Source of the DNA: Burkholderiaceae bacterium 16
GTDB lineage: Bacteria; Pseudomonadota; Gammaproteobacteria; Burkholderiales; Burkholderiaceae
Assembly (NCBI GenBank): GCA_000955785.1
Contig: JYOD01000107.1
Coordinates: 53,208 to 117,207, forward strand
Reading direction: 5' to 3'
DNA length: 64,000 nucleotides
Positions 16,129 through 24,188 of this stretch are shown here, piece by piece (position 1 is the first letter of the stretch; each line of letters starts with the position of its first letter). A model generated the notes under the pieces. It was not told the origin of the DNA. It was given only the letters and a program-made list of their open reading frames with translations, and searched no databases. The position numbers and the translations under genes were made by a program.

Positions 16129-16959
16129 ATGCAATCGATGAGCATGAAGCGCGCCAACTGGCGCGCAAGAATTGGAGCGATTCTGCTCGCAGGCGGCTGC
16201 GTCATGCTATCGGCGTGCGGCCTGCTGTCGGATCAACCAGACGAAACTGCCGGCTGGTCGGCTAACAAATTATATTCGGAAGCCAAGGACGCACTCGATT
16301 CCGGCGACTTCACTCGTGCAGTCAAGCTGTACGATAAGCTGGAAGGACGTTACCCCTTCGGCCGTTTCGCGCAGCAGGCGCAGATCGATTCCGCCTACGC
16401 CAGCTACAAGGATGGCGAAACCGCCGCGGCCCTGGCCTCGGTTGACCGCTTCATCCAGTTGCATCCGAATCACCCGAACGTGGATTATGCCTATTACCTG
16501 AAGGGCCTGATCAACTTCAATGATAATTTGGGCTGGCTCGGCCGCTTTTCCGGCCAGGACCTGAGCGAGCGCGACCCCAAGGCCGCGCGCGCCGCGTATG
16601 ACGCATTCAACACCCTCGTCACGCGCTTCCCTGACAGCAAGTACACGCCGGATTCCGCCGCGCGCATGCAGTACATCGTGAACGCCCTGGCCCAGCACGA
16701 GGTCCATGCGGCACGCTACTACTACAAGCGTGGCGCCTACCTGGCCGCCGCCAACCGCGCCCAGCAGGCGCTCAAGGAATATGATGGCGCCCCGGCCAAC
16801 GAAGAAGCGCTGTACATCATGATCCGTTCCTACGACTCGCTGGGCATGAAGGATCTGCGCGACGATACCGCCCGCGTGATGGAAAAGAACTTCCCCAACA
16901 GCGATTACATCAAGTATGGAGAACGCCGCAAGGACAAGTCCTGGTGGGAAGTGTTCTGA
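16129..16959 (+). CDS. bamD: Outer-membrane assembly lipoprotein BamD
   Basis: Essential partner of BamA in inserting beta-barrel proteins into the outer membrane. The 276-residue precursor has a basic N-terminus, a hydrophobic stretch and lipobox LSAC with the lipidated Cys at about 30, then tetratricopeptide-like repeats: AKDALDSGDFTRAVKLYDKLEGRYPFGRF is kept short here as the first repeat, and further ones follow to about 250. The family motif YPFGRFAQQAQID is clear. I use ATG 16129; ATGs at 16138 and 16144 are also possible. A bidirectional terminator follows. Confidence 0.93.
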   Translation: MQSMSMKRANWRARIGAILLAGGCVMLSACGLLSDQPDETAGWSANKLYSEAKDALDSGDFTRAVKLYDKLEGRYPFGRFAQQAQIDSAYASYKDGETAAALASVDRFIQLHPNHPNVDYAYYLKGLINFNDNLGWLGRFSGQDLSERDPKAARAAYDAFNTLVTRFPDSKYTPDSAARMQYIVNALAQHEVHAARYYYKRGAYLAAANRAQQALKEYDGAPANEEALYIMIRSYDSLGMKDLRDDTARVMEKNFPNSDYIKYGERRKDKSWWEVF

Positions 16960-17000
16960 ACGGCAGACATGCATTTGAATATGCCGGCGGCGCAAGCCCC

Positions 17001-17040
17001 GGCAACAAAAAGCCCGGTTTCGACCGGGCTTTTTGTTGCC
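17001..17040. terminator. Bidirectional terminator between bamD and the DinG-like helicase
   Basis: AGCCCGGT (17011-17018), tetraloop TTCG and ACCGGGCT (17023-17030), flanked by AAAAA on one side and TTTTT on the other; the symmetry extends to GGCAAC/GTTGCC. It serves both convergent genes. Confidence 0.92.
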
Positions 17041-17043
17041 TGC

Positions 17044-19248
17044 TCAATCGGCCTTCGCTTCGCCCCCTTGGCCCGCCGCTGGCGCCTCCCCGCCGTCCCG
17101 GATCGATTCCAGGAAGCGGATCACGGTCTCGGCCTCGCGCGTCCGCTTGAAGGGCGGCAGGCTCTGCCAGATCTGGCGGCCATAGGGCTTCTCCACCAGT
17201 CTGGTATCGCAGATCACCAGCACCCCACGGTCTGTCTCGGAGCGGATCAGGCGCCCCGCGCCCTGCTTGAGCGTGATCACCGCATGCGGCAACTGGTGCA
17301 CGGCGAACGGGCTCAGGCCTTTTTTCTGCAGCACTTCCATGCGTGCCGCCAGCACGGGATCGTCGGGTGGCGCAAACGGCAGTTTATCGATGATCACCAG
17401 TGACAGCGCCTCGCCACGCACGTCGACGCCCTCCCAGAAACTCTGGCTGCCGACCAGCACCGCATTGCCAAGCTCACGGAAACGATCGAGCAGTTCTGTG
17501 CGGCTGGCCTGGCCCTGGACCAGCAGGGGTAGCGCCAGGCCGCGCTCGGCGAAGGCCTCGTAAAGCATATCGGAGGCGCGCTGCACCGCCCGCAGCGTGG
17601 TGCAGAGCAGAAAGGCGCGACCGCCCGCCGCCTCGATCAGCGGCAGCGCGGTTTGCACCACCGCTTCCGTGAATTGGGGCGACTGCGGCGCCGGCAGGTC
17701 TCGCGGCACGTAGAGCAGGCCCTGCTCGGCGTAGTCGAACGGGCTTGGCAAGGTCAGCGACCTGTCCTTGTCCAGCCCGAGCTGGGCAGCGTAGTGGCTG
17801 AAATTGCCCTTCACCGAGAGCGTGGCCGAGGTAAATACCCAGGCTCGCGGGTGGCCTTCACGCTGACGCGTGAAGATCGGCGCGATCGACAACGGGGTGC
17901 GGTGCAACTGCACCGTGTGGGAGAACACCTCCACCCAGCGCACCGTGTCCGGCCCGAAGGCGGCTACAGGGGCCGCCACTGCGCCATCTTGCGCCTCACC
18001 GGTCGCGGCGGGCTGCGGCGCGGCCTTGGATTCGCTGCGCCAGGCGGCCAGGCGCTGATCGAGCTCCACCGCGCGGCGGTGGCACTGCTCCAGCGACTCG
18101 GCACGCTCTGCCTGGCTTTCCAGCAGGGTCACGAACTCCCCCAGCGCACTTTCGAGTGCATCTAGCGTCTCAAAAAAGGGCTTGCTGATGCGCGGATCCG
18201 CTTCGATCTGGTTCACCGCCAGGCGCGCATTGTCCTTGGTAAAGGCCAGCCGCAAATCCCGCGCGGCACGCTCCAGGGGTGCCGCGATGCGCACCCAGTC
18301 GGCGGCGTCCCGCGCGTGCGAGAGGCCTTCGGCCACGGTATCCCGCGCGAGCTCCAGCAACTGGCTGGTCGACAGGCTGTCGCCAAAGAACAGCGTGGCC
18401 GTCTCCGGCAACTGGTGCGCCTCGTCGAAGATCACTGTGTTGGCCGCCGGCAGCAGCTCCGCCATGCCCGTGTCGCGCAGTACGACGTCGGCAAAAAACA
18501 GGTGATGGTTGACCACCACCAGGTCGGCTTGCTGCGCCTCCTTGCGCGCGCGCATGACAAAGCACTCTTTGTAGTTCGGGCACTCCGTGCCGAGACAATT
18601 GTCGCGAGTCGAAGTGACCAGTTGCCATACCGGCGCGTTTTCCGGCACCGAGGCAAGCTCGGCCTTGTCGCCCGTGGACGTCACCTTGGCAAACCGGGCG
18701 ATCTCGCGCAGCCATGCGGCGTCCTGCCGCGAGGCCAGGCGGCCCTGGATTTCGGCGCGTTCCAGATGGTAGTGGCAGAGATAGTTGGCCCGCCCCTTGA
18801 GCAGCGCGACCGACACCGGCACATTGAGTGCGCGCCGCACCGTGGGGATATCACGCAGGAAGAGCTGGTCCTGCAGGTTCTTGGTACCGGTGGAGAGGAT
18901 GACCTTGCCGCCCCACAACATGGCGGGGACCAGATAGGCAAAGGTCTTGCCGGTACCGGTACCGGCCTCGACGATGACCGTGTCGGCGCGCTCGATCGCG
19001 CTGGCCACGGCCTCGGCCATGCGCTCTTGCGCCTCACGCGGGCGGTAGCCTTCAATGCCCTGCGCCAGGGTCCCGGTCGGGGCGAAGATGGTAGCCAGTT
19101 CGGCGGCATGCGATACCGCGGCGCCGGACGGCACGGTACCGCCGGCGGCCGGCATTGCGGGCGTATCTGGCGTGTCGGCCGCAGCGGACGTAGTGGTCGT
19201 TACGGGGACCGCGGGCGTGGCGGAAAGGTCTTCGTCGGAGGCGGGCAA
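17044..19248 (-). CDS. DinG/YoaA-family ATP-dependent DNA helicase
   Basis: XPD-like superfamily 2 iron-sulfur helicase acting 5' to 3' in DNA repair. The 734-residue protein has Walker A GTGTGKT (96-102), the four cluster cysteines at about 158, 218, 223 and 229 (CLGTECPNYKEC), DEAH at 275-278, and the C-terminal motif QGAGRLIRSETDRG. The first 55 residues are a Thr/Ala/Pro-rich extension. The iron-sulfur cysteines and length fit YoaA better than the longer DinG. It lies 51 bases after a DUF465 gene on the same strand. Confidence 0.9.
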   Translation of the reverse strand: MPASDEDLSATPAVPVTTTTSAAADTPDTPAMPAAGGTVPSGAAVSHAAELATIFAPTGTLAQGIEGYRPREAQERMAEAVASAIERADTVIVEAGTGTGKTFAYLVPAMLWGGKVILSTGTKNLQDQLFLRDIPTVRRALNVPVSVALLKGRANYLCHYHLERAEIQGRLASRQDAAWLREIARFAKVTSTGDKAELASVPENAPVWQLVTSTRDNCLGTECPNYKECFVMRARKEAQQADLVVVNHHLFFADVVLRDTGMAELLPAANTVIFDEAHQLPETATLFFGDSLSTSQLLELARDTVAEGLSHARDAADWVRIAAPLERAARDLRLAFTKDNARLAVNQIEADPRISKPFFETLDALESALGEFVTLLESQAERAESLEQCHRRAVELDQRLAAWRSESKAAPQPAATGEAQDGAVAAPVAAFGPDTVRWVEVFSHTVQLHRTPLSIAPIFTRQREGHPRAWVFTSATLSVKGNFSHYAAQLGLDKDRSLTLPSPFDYAEQGLLYVPRDLPAPQSPQFTEAVVQTALPLIEAAGGRAFLLCTTLRAVQRASDMLYEAFAERGLALPLLVQGQASRTELLDRFRELGNAVLVGSQSFWEGVDVRGEALSLVIIDKLPFAPPDDPVLAARMEVLQKKGLSPFAVHQLPHAVITLKQGAGRLIRSETDRGVLVICDTRLVEKPYGRQIWQSLPPFKRTREAETVIRFLESIRDGGEAPAAGQGGEAKAD

Positions 19249-19263
19249 GGCGAGGCTTTATGG

Positions 19264-19286
19264 CGGGCCGTTTCAGCGACGGCCCG
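19264..19286 (-). other. Hairpin between the DUF465 gene and the helicase gene
   Basis: CGGGCCGT (19264-19271) and ACGGCCCG (19279-19286) form a perfect 8-bp stem with a 7-base loop, without a T-run on the relevant side. It could attenuate or stabilise the message between the two genes. Confidence 0.4.
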
Positions 19287-19299
19287 TGGACAAGGGGAA

Positions 19300-19503
19300 T
19301 CAGGCGGGCACGTCCGGCTCGAGCTGAAGCTGGAGCAAGGTAATCGCATCCTTGAGCTTGAGGCGGCGCTTTTTCAGGCGCCGCAACTGCAGCTCGTCGT
19401 GCGTGGCGTCAGCCGCCATGCGGTCGATCAGGTAATCGAGATCGCGGTGTTCGATCTGCAACTCCATGATCTGCCGCGATAAGGTATTCAGGTTGCGGTC
19501 CAT
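19300..19503 (-). CDS. DUF465 (YdcH-like) small coiled-coil protein
   Basis: The 67-residue protein is a helical hairpin: LNTLSRQIMELQIEHRDLDYLIDRM, then a short turn ATHDELQLRRLKKRRLKLKD, with the family's HxxLD and LRRLKKxRLxLKD motifs. DUF465 proteins are widespread small cytoplasmic proteins of unknown role. The start ATG at 19503 gives the expected family length. It precedes the helicase gene by 51 bases. Confidence 0.85.
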   Translation of the reverse strand: MDRNLNTLSRQIMELQIEHRDLDYLIDRMAADATHDELQLRRLKKRRLKLKDAITLLQLQLEPDVPA

Positions 19504-19643
19504 GGGCTCCCCCGATCAAAGCCGGCGCTGGCGCCGGCGGGCCGGTATGGCTTCCGACGCTGGCACCGCGTGGCGCGTCGCGTCGTCTTGCACCGGCCAT
19601 TGTCGCCGGTATTGCCCCCGGCTGTGGGCGCGGCTCGCACCGC

Positions 19644-20456
19644 TCAGAAACCGAAGGGACGCGGCGTCGTGGCCTGCCCCTGCTGTTCCTTGGCCTTGGC
19701 GCGGCGCTCGTCGACGTCTTTTTGCCGTTGTTCGGCTTCGCGCTGCTTCGCCTCGAACGCCTTTACATTTTCCTGCCGCTGCCTGGCCTGCTGCGCGCCC
19801 TGCTCCTGCGCGGCCTTGACACGCGCATTGAAGTCAGCCTGCTTCTTGTTGTAAGCCTCGGCATTGGTGGCACGCTGCGGAGCATCGGCCTGATGCTGCG
19901 CATCGCGCAGTTGCTGTTCCTGCTGCTTGCGCTCGAAACTCTCGCGGCTGGCGCGTTCGTTGGCTTCGCGGGCAGGCTGGCCGGCTTCGTACTCGGCACG
20001 CTTGATGGCCTGTGCCTGGTCGCGTTCGACCGCCTTGAAGGCGCGCTCCGCTTCTCCAACCTCCAGTTCCCGCTTGCGCAGCACCTGCAGTTCCTCGCGC
20101 CGCACATCCTTGGCCTTGTCGATGCAGTGCGTAACAAAAAAACTGTTGTAACAATCGTGCTCCGCCTTGCCGTAGCGATAATTGGTCCAGGCACGCGAAT
20201 CGACGATGGCCTTGCGCTCCGCGGCGAAATCCCGCGACGGCGGCTGCGGCGCTTGCGCCTCAGTTGCCTGGGCAGGGGCCTGCGCGGCGCCCGAGGCCGC
20301 CTGCGCGTGGCCGCGCATTGGCATGAGCAACACCGCCAGGCCGGCGCACAGCAAGGCAAGCCGCGCCTGCGCGGACAGAGAGCGGGCCTTGGCCGGGGTG
20401 GCGGAGCAGTCGGATAACGCGGCCGCGAGTGGGGCCGGATGTGGCTTGACGATCAT
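19644..20456 (-). CDS. Secreted or periplasmic coiled-coil protein, unknown function
   Basis: The 270-residue product has a signal-type segment (residues about 26-52, LSAQARLALLCAGLAVLLMPMRGHAQA) split by no charge, followed by an Ala/Gln/Pro stretch, a conserved-looking segment with two Cys (YGKAEHDCYNSFFVTHC), and then about 150 residues of Gln/Glu/Arg/Lys-rich coiled coil. The start ATG 20456 gives a 25-residue pre-signal region; a start nearer 20380 would give a more normal signal peptide but no better codon is obvious. I do not recognise a function. It is divergent from tex. Confidence 0.7.
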   Translation of the reverse strand: MIVKPHPAPLAAALSDCSATPAKARSLSAQARLALLCAGLAVLLMPMRGHAQAASGAAQAPAQATEAQAPQPPSRDFAAERKAIVDSRAWTNYRYGKAEHDCYNSFFVTHCIDKAKDVRREELQVLRKRELEVGEAERAFKAVERDQAQAIKRAEYEAGQPAREANERASRESFERKQQEQQLRDAQHQADAPQRATNAEAYNKKQADFNARVKAAQEQGAQQARQRQENVKAFEAKQREAEQRQKDVDERRAKAKEQQGQATTPRPFGF

Positions 20457-20620
20457 GCCCGGATTCTAACATCCGCCCCGCTTCTTACCCCAGGGCACGG
20501 CGGCTTATTGATGCCTGGCCAGCCTCCGCCGGAACGCCGGCTGTGCTCTGCCCTGAACACCGCGCCGCGCTGCGGCAAGCTTGTGGCAAAATGCCCCGCT
20601 TTCGACCGACTGTTTTCCTG

Positions 20621-22990
20621 ATGTCCAATCTGCCAGCTTCCGTCATGCAAAAGATCGTGTCGCTCATCGCGGCCGAACTCTCCGTCCAACCCCGCCAGGT
20701 GGCCGCGGCCGTGGAACTGCTCGACGAAGGCGCGACCGTGCCTTTCATTGCGCGCTACCGCAAGGAGGTCACCGGCAACCTGGACGACACGCATCTGCGT
20801 AACCTGGAAGAGCGCCTGCTTTACCTGCGCGAGATGGAAGAGCGCCGCGCCACCATCCTCGCTTCCATCGAGGAGCAAGGCAAGCTGACGCCCGAACTGC
20901 GCGCAGCCGTCGAAGGCGCCGAGACCAAGCAGGCCCTGGAAGATCTGTACCTGCCCTACAAGCCTAAGCGCCGCACCCGTGCCCAGATCGCGCGCGAGTG
21001 CGGGCTCGAGCCGCTGGCCCTTGCCCTGCTGGCCGATCCCACGCTGGACCCGCAGGCCGAGGCTGCCAAGTATGTCAACGGCAATCCCACCGCCGATGGC
21101 GGCGTGCCTGACGTCAAGGCCGCACTCGACGGCGCGCGCGACATCCTGTCGGAGCAATTCGGCGAAACCGCCGAACTGCTCGGCAAGGTGCGCGAACATC
21201 TGTGGAACAACGGCGTGGTGAGTTCGTCCGTGATGGAAGGCAAGGAAGGCGCGGAGGAAGAGAAATTCCGCGACTACTACGAATACAGCGAGACCATCCG
21301 CACTATTCCGTCGCACCGCGCGCTGGCACTGTTCCGCGGCCGCAATGCGGGCGTGCTGATGGTCAAGCTCGGCCTGGGCGAGGAACAGGACGCCATGGTG
21401 CCGCACCCGTGCGAAGGCATGATCGCCCGCCACGTCGGCATCCAGAACCAGAACCGTCCCGCCGACAAGTGGCTGGCCGACGTGTGCCGCTGGTGCTGGC
21501 GCGTCAAGGTGCAGCCGCACCTCGAGACCGAGCTGCTGACGCAACTGCGCGAAAGCGCAGAGAGCGAAGCCATCAAGGTGTTCGGCCGCAACCTGCACGA
21601 ACTGCTGCTGGCCGCGCCGGCCGGTCCGAAGTCGGTGATGGGCATCGACCCGGGCATCCGCACCGGCTGCAAGGTGGCCGTGGTCGACGCCACCGGCAAG
21701 CTCATCGACACCGCCACCATCTACCCGCACGAGCCGCGCCGAGACTGGAACGGCTCGCTCGCCACGCTGGCGCGCATGGCCAAGCAGCACAATGTGATGC
21801 TGGTCTCGATCGGCAACGGCACGGCCAGCCGCGAGACCGACAAGCTGGTGCAGGACCTGATGAAACAGCTGCCCGAGGCCAAGCTGACCAAGATCGTGGT
21901 CAGCGAAGCCGGCGCCTCGGTGTACTCCGCATCCGAACTGGCGGCCAAGGAATTCCCCGATCTGGACGTGTCGATCCGCGGTGCGGTTTCGATCGCGCGC
22001 CGTTTGCAGGATCCGCTCGCCGAGCTGGTCAAGATCGACCCGAAGTCGATCGGCGTGGGCCAGTACCAGCATGACGTCAACCAGCGCGAGCTGGCGCGCG
22101 CGCTGGACGCCGTGGTGGAGGATTGCGTGAATGCCGTGGGCGTGGACGTGAATACCGCCTCGGCCCCGCTGCTGGCGCGCGTATCGGGCCTGAACACTGT
22201 GCTCGCGCGCAATATCGTCGAGTACCGCGATGCCAACGGCGCATTCGCCAACCGCGATGCGCTGAAAAGGGTGCCGCGCCTGGGCGACAAGACGTTCGAA
22301 CAAGCCGCCGGCTTCCTGCGCGTCAACGATGGCGACAATCCGCTGGACCGCTCCTCGGTGCACCCGGAAGCCTACCCCGTGGTCAAGCGCATCCTCGACC
22401 ATATCAAGAAGGGCCTGCCCGACGTGATGGGCAACCGCGACGCGCTGCGCGGCCTGTCGCCGACGACCTTCACCGATGAGACCTTCGGCCTGCCGACGGT
22501 ACGCGACATTCTCTCCGAACTGGAGAAGCCCGGCCGCGACCCGCGTCCCGAGTTCGAGACCGCGACGTTCCAGGACGGCGTGGAGGACATCAAGGACCTG
22601 CAACCCGGCATGGTGCTCGAAGGCGTTGTCACCAACGTCGCGGCCTTTGGCGCATTCGTCGATATCGGCGTGCACCAGGACGGCCTGGTCCACATCTCCG
22701 CCCTCTCCACCAAGTTCATCAAGGACGCGCACGAGGCGGTCAAGGCCGGCCAGATCGTCAAGGTCAAGGTGATGGAGGTGGACGTCAAGCGCAATCGTAT
22801 CGGCCTGACCATGCGCCTGGACGACGAGCCCGGCCAGGGCCCGGCCCGCGCGGGACAATCGGACCGCGGCAACGGCCCGCGCCAGGGACAGGGGCAGCGC
22901 CCCGGCCAGGGCAAGGGCTTCGGCGGCCAGCGCCGCGAAGCGGAGCCGTCCGGCGCGATGGCGGCGGCGTTCGCCAAGCTCAAGCGCTGA
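20621..22990 (+). CDS. tex: Tex-family RNA-binding transcription accessory protein
   Basis: Nucleic-acid-binding factor linked to transcription and stress tolerance. The 789-residue protein has the Tex N-terminal helical region, a YqgF-like RNase H fold (VMGIDPGIRTGCKVAVVD), a helix-hairpin-helix region (NTASAPLLARVSGLNTVLARNIVEYR and following), and an S1 domain near 650-720 (GMVLEGVVTNVAAFGAFVDIGVHQDGLVHIS in short). A Gly/Gln/Arg-rich tail follows. ATG 20621 (MSNLPASVMQK) is preferred to the upstream in-frame ATG 20543, which gives a poor leader. It is followed by a strong terminator. Confidence 0.93.
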   Translation: MSNLPASVMQKIVSLIAAELSVQPRQVAAAVELLDEGATVPFIARYRKEVTGNLDDTHLRNLEERLLYLREMEERRATILASIEEQGKLTPELRAAVEGAETKQALEDLYLPYKPKRRTRAQIARECGLEPLALALLADPTLDPQAEAAKYVNGNPTADGGVPDVKAALDGARDILSEQFGETAELLGKVREHLWNNGVVSSSVMEGKEGAEEEKFRDYYEYSETIRTIPSHRALALFRGRNAGVLMVKLGLGEEQDAMVPHPCEGMIARHVGIQNQNRPADKWLADVCRWCWRVKVQPHLETELLTQLRESAESEAIKVFGRNLHELLLAAPAGPKSVMGIDPGIRTGCKVAVVDATGKLIDTATIYPHEPRRDWNGSLATLARMAKQHNVMLVSIGNGTASRETDKLVQDLMKQLPEAKLTKIVVSEAGASVYSASELAAKEFPDLDVSIRGAVSIARRLQDPLAELVKIDPKSIGVGQYQHDVNQRELARALDAVVEDCVNAVGVDVNTASAPLLARVSGLNTVLARNIVEYRDANGAFANRDALKRVPRLGDKTFEQAAGFLRVNDGDNPLDRSSVHPEAYPVVKRILDHIKKGLPDVMGNRDALRGLSPTTFTDETFGLPTVRDILSELEKPGRDPRPEFETATFQDGVEDIKDLQPGMVLEGVVTNVAAFGAFVDIGVHQDGLVHISALSTKFIKDAHEAVKAGQIVKVKVMEVDVKRNRIGLTMRLDDEPGQGPARAGQSDRGNGPRQGQGQRPGQGKGFGGQRREAEPSGAMAAAFAKLKR

Positions 22991-23011
22991 GCGTCAGGCG
23001 CCCGTGGATAA

Positions 23012-23044
23012 AAGCCCCTGTGCCATGCACAGGGGCTTCTTTTG
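23012..23044 (+). terminator. tex terminator
   Basis: AAGCCCCTGTGC (23012-23023), loop CAT, and GCACAGGGGCTT (23027-23038) form a perfect 12-bp stem followed by CTTTTG. It ends about 10 bases before the left edge of the vapBC cassette. Confidence 0.9.
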
Positions 23045-23053
23045 TTGCGTGTG

Positions 23054-23079
23054 CGGCATTATGACGGAGTTACCCCTTG
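23054..23079 (+). repeat. Left terminal inverted repeat of the vapBC cassette
   Basis: Begins CGGCATTATGACGGAG and continues TTACCCCTTG. It differs from the right arm at two positions (T/C and C/T) out of 26. Confidence 0.8.
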
Positions 23080-23130
23080 GAGACGTGAATCTGCGAGGTA
23101 GGCGATAGGGAGCGCCCCGCCAGGCGGCGC

Positions 23131-23553
23131 TCAAAACTCGAGCGGATTAATCTTCATTCGCTTCGCATTGCGGGCCAGCACGTCATCGAGCGTCGCCATG
23201 GTCTTAGCCTTGGCATCCAGCGCAGAGGCAAGGTGCAGCGCATCGCCCGCACGGAGCCCCGCGGACGCATCCAGGGTTAGCACTGCAGCGCGATGGAATG
23301 TCTGCGGTTCGACTGGCAGTAACTGTAGGTCGCCAGCACACAGGCGTTCGAATGCCTGCCATGCAGATGCCCCCTGTTCGACCGACAGTTGTTTTGTCCG
23401 CTGCTTGATGCCAAGGGCGCTCGCGAATTCGGTAACACACCACGCGGCAGAGGCCATTTCTTCGGTACACGCCGCGTACCACTGCGAAACAGCGGGACTC
23501 ATTGGCTCATTCACGCAGAGCGCCACCAGTACACTCGTGTCAACGTACACCAT
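23131..23553 (-). CDS. vapC: VapC-type PIN-domain ribonuclease toxin
   Basis: Toxin RNase of a type II toxin-antitoxin pair. The 140-residue PIN protein shows the acidic residues expected at the active site: Asp5 (MVYVDTSVLVAL), Glu42 (CVTEFASAL), Asp104 (RAGDALHLASA) and Asp123/124 (TLDDVLARNA). ATG 23553 shares one base with the vapB stop (TAATG), so the proteins are translationally coupled; the frame extends upstream inside vapB but without start signal. All catalytic residues are present, so the toxin appears intact. Confidence 0.9.
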   Translation of the reverse strand: MVYVDTSVLVALCVNEPMSPAVSQWYAACTEEMASAAWCVTEFASALGIKQRTKQLSVEQGASAWQAFERLCAGDLQLLPVEPQTFHRAAVLTLDASAGLRAGDALHLASALDAKAKTMATLDDVLARNAKRMKINPLEF

Positions 23554-23798
23554 TAGTAGCGCGCTCCGTGCCGCAACTCCTTCATGACCGACTCCGTCAT
23601 CGGCATCGCCTCGCGAGTCGACTCCAGTTCTTGCGCGAAAGCCTTCCGGTCCCATTTGGCCGCGCGAATGCTTATACCGCCATCCACGGTCAGGTTGGCC
23701 TGCACTTGGTCGCCCTCCTTGAGACCAGCGTGGCGAACGTAATCAGCGGGGATACGTAGCGCGAGGCTATTGCCCCATTTCGCGATTTGCAGGTTCAC
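23553..23798 (-). CDS. vapB: VapB-type antitoxin with SpoVT/AbrB DNA-binding domain
   Basis: Binds and neutralises VapC and represses its own operon. The 81-residue protein has an AbrB-like N-terminal domain (MNLQIAKWGNSLALRIPADYV, then GLKEGDQVQANLTVDGGISIR) and a flexible C-terminal toxin-binding part with WDRKAFAQELE. The start is GTG 23798, chosen because a strong AAAGGAGG lies upstream. Upstream, an AT-rich operator-like region precedes it. It is first in the vapBC operon. Confidence 0.9.
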   Translation of the reverse strand: MNLQIAKWGNSLALRIPADYVRHAGLKEGDQVQANLTVDGGISIRAAKWDRKAFAQELESTREAMPMTESVMKELRHGARY

Positions 23799-23810
23799 CG
23801 CCCCCTCCTT

Positions 23811-23836
23811 TGATATACATTAACGTATATACATAC
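23811..23836 (-). promoter_or_regulatory. vapBC promoter/operator region
   Basis: An AT-rich block just upstream of the vapB ribosome-binding site contains ATATAC and GTATAT as an inverted pair around six bases (ATATAC-ATTAAC-GTATAT) and TGTATA twice in direct orientation on the minus strand. Position and symmetry fit autoregulation by VapB; no -35 box is certain. Confidence 0.5.
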
Positions 23837-23996
23837 TAGCGCATCGCTGATTCCGGGGCAACACGTAGCCAGGAGCAAACGTGCGCCGGCTACCGATACG
23901 GCAGAAGCTAGCTTACAGCCAGCTATCCATGGACCGTTTGGGCCCTTTTGCACGCGTAAGTGGTTCAAGCGAGAGTTCGATAGGTGCTGTCCGGGT

Positions 23997-24022
23997 CAAA
24001 GGGTAGCTCCGTCATAATGCCG
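23997..24022 (-). repeat. Right terminal inverted repeat of the vapBC cassette
   Basis: Read on the minus strand from 24022 it begins CGGCATTATGACGGAG and continues CTACCCTTTG, matching the left arm at 24 of 26 positions. Confidence 0.8.
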
Positions 24023-24066
24023 GTTGCGTGTGACCTGTTGTAGCCGGTGGACAACAGACATCAAAT

Positions 24067-24130
24067 CAAAAAAAGATGCCCTATGGCTACAAGACCCAGG
24101 AATTGACCGATCTTGTAGCCATAGGGCATC
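24067..24130 (-). terminator. kup terminator with an exceptional 20-bp stem
   Basis: GATGCCCTATGGCTACAAGA (24075-24094) and its exact reverse complement (24111-24130) surround a 16-base loop. On the minus strand the stem is followed by TTTTTTTGATTT, so it can terminate kup transcription, whose stop is at 24189. The stem is about twice the usual length of an intrinsic terminator. Confidence 0.8.
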
Positions 24131-24188
24131 AAACATTCAGTTTGCACGGCGGTGGCTCGTCAGCGCATGCGAGCCCTCAAACCTGGCG

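Larger units (their letters stand above)
23044..24032. mobile_element. 969-bp transposase-less cassette carrying vapBC, with TIRs and 10-bp target duplication
   Basis: Left arm 23054-23079 and right arm 23997-24022 are inverted repeats matching at 24 of 26 positions; they begin CGGCATTATGACGGAG at both outer ends. Directly outside each arm lies the same 10-mer, GTTGCGTGTG (23044-23053 and 24023-24032), in direct orientation. This is what transposition with target-site duplication leaves. Inside are only vapC, vapB, their promoter and about 200 non-coding bases; no transposase frame is present. It sits between the terminators of tex and kup, a harmless landing site. I cannot assign the repeats to an insertion-sequence family. 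Confidence 0.8.
23799..24188. other. Non-coding right part of the vapBC cassette and kup 3' region
   Basis: From 23837 to 23996 I see no gene and no recognisable remnant of a transposase. After the right inverted repeat and target duplication come about 40 bases and then the kup terminator stem. Confidence 0.5.

Noticed and set aside
16096..16129. Longer bamD start at 16096
   Set aside because: It would add MTLFFIRDMLP before the lipoprotein signal and lies almost at the -10 box; the ATG at 16129 gives a normal lipoprotein signal peptide.
20453..22858. 801-codon open frame on the minus strand opposite tex
   Set aside because: High GC and strong third-position bias give long antisense frames. 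The product is His/Gly/Val/Leu-rich without family motifs, while tex on the other strand is unmistakable.
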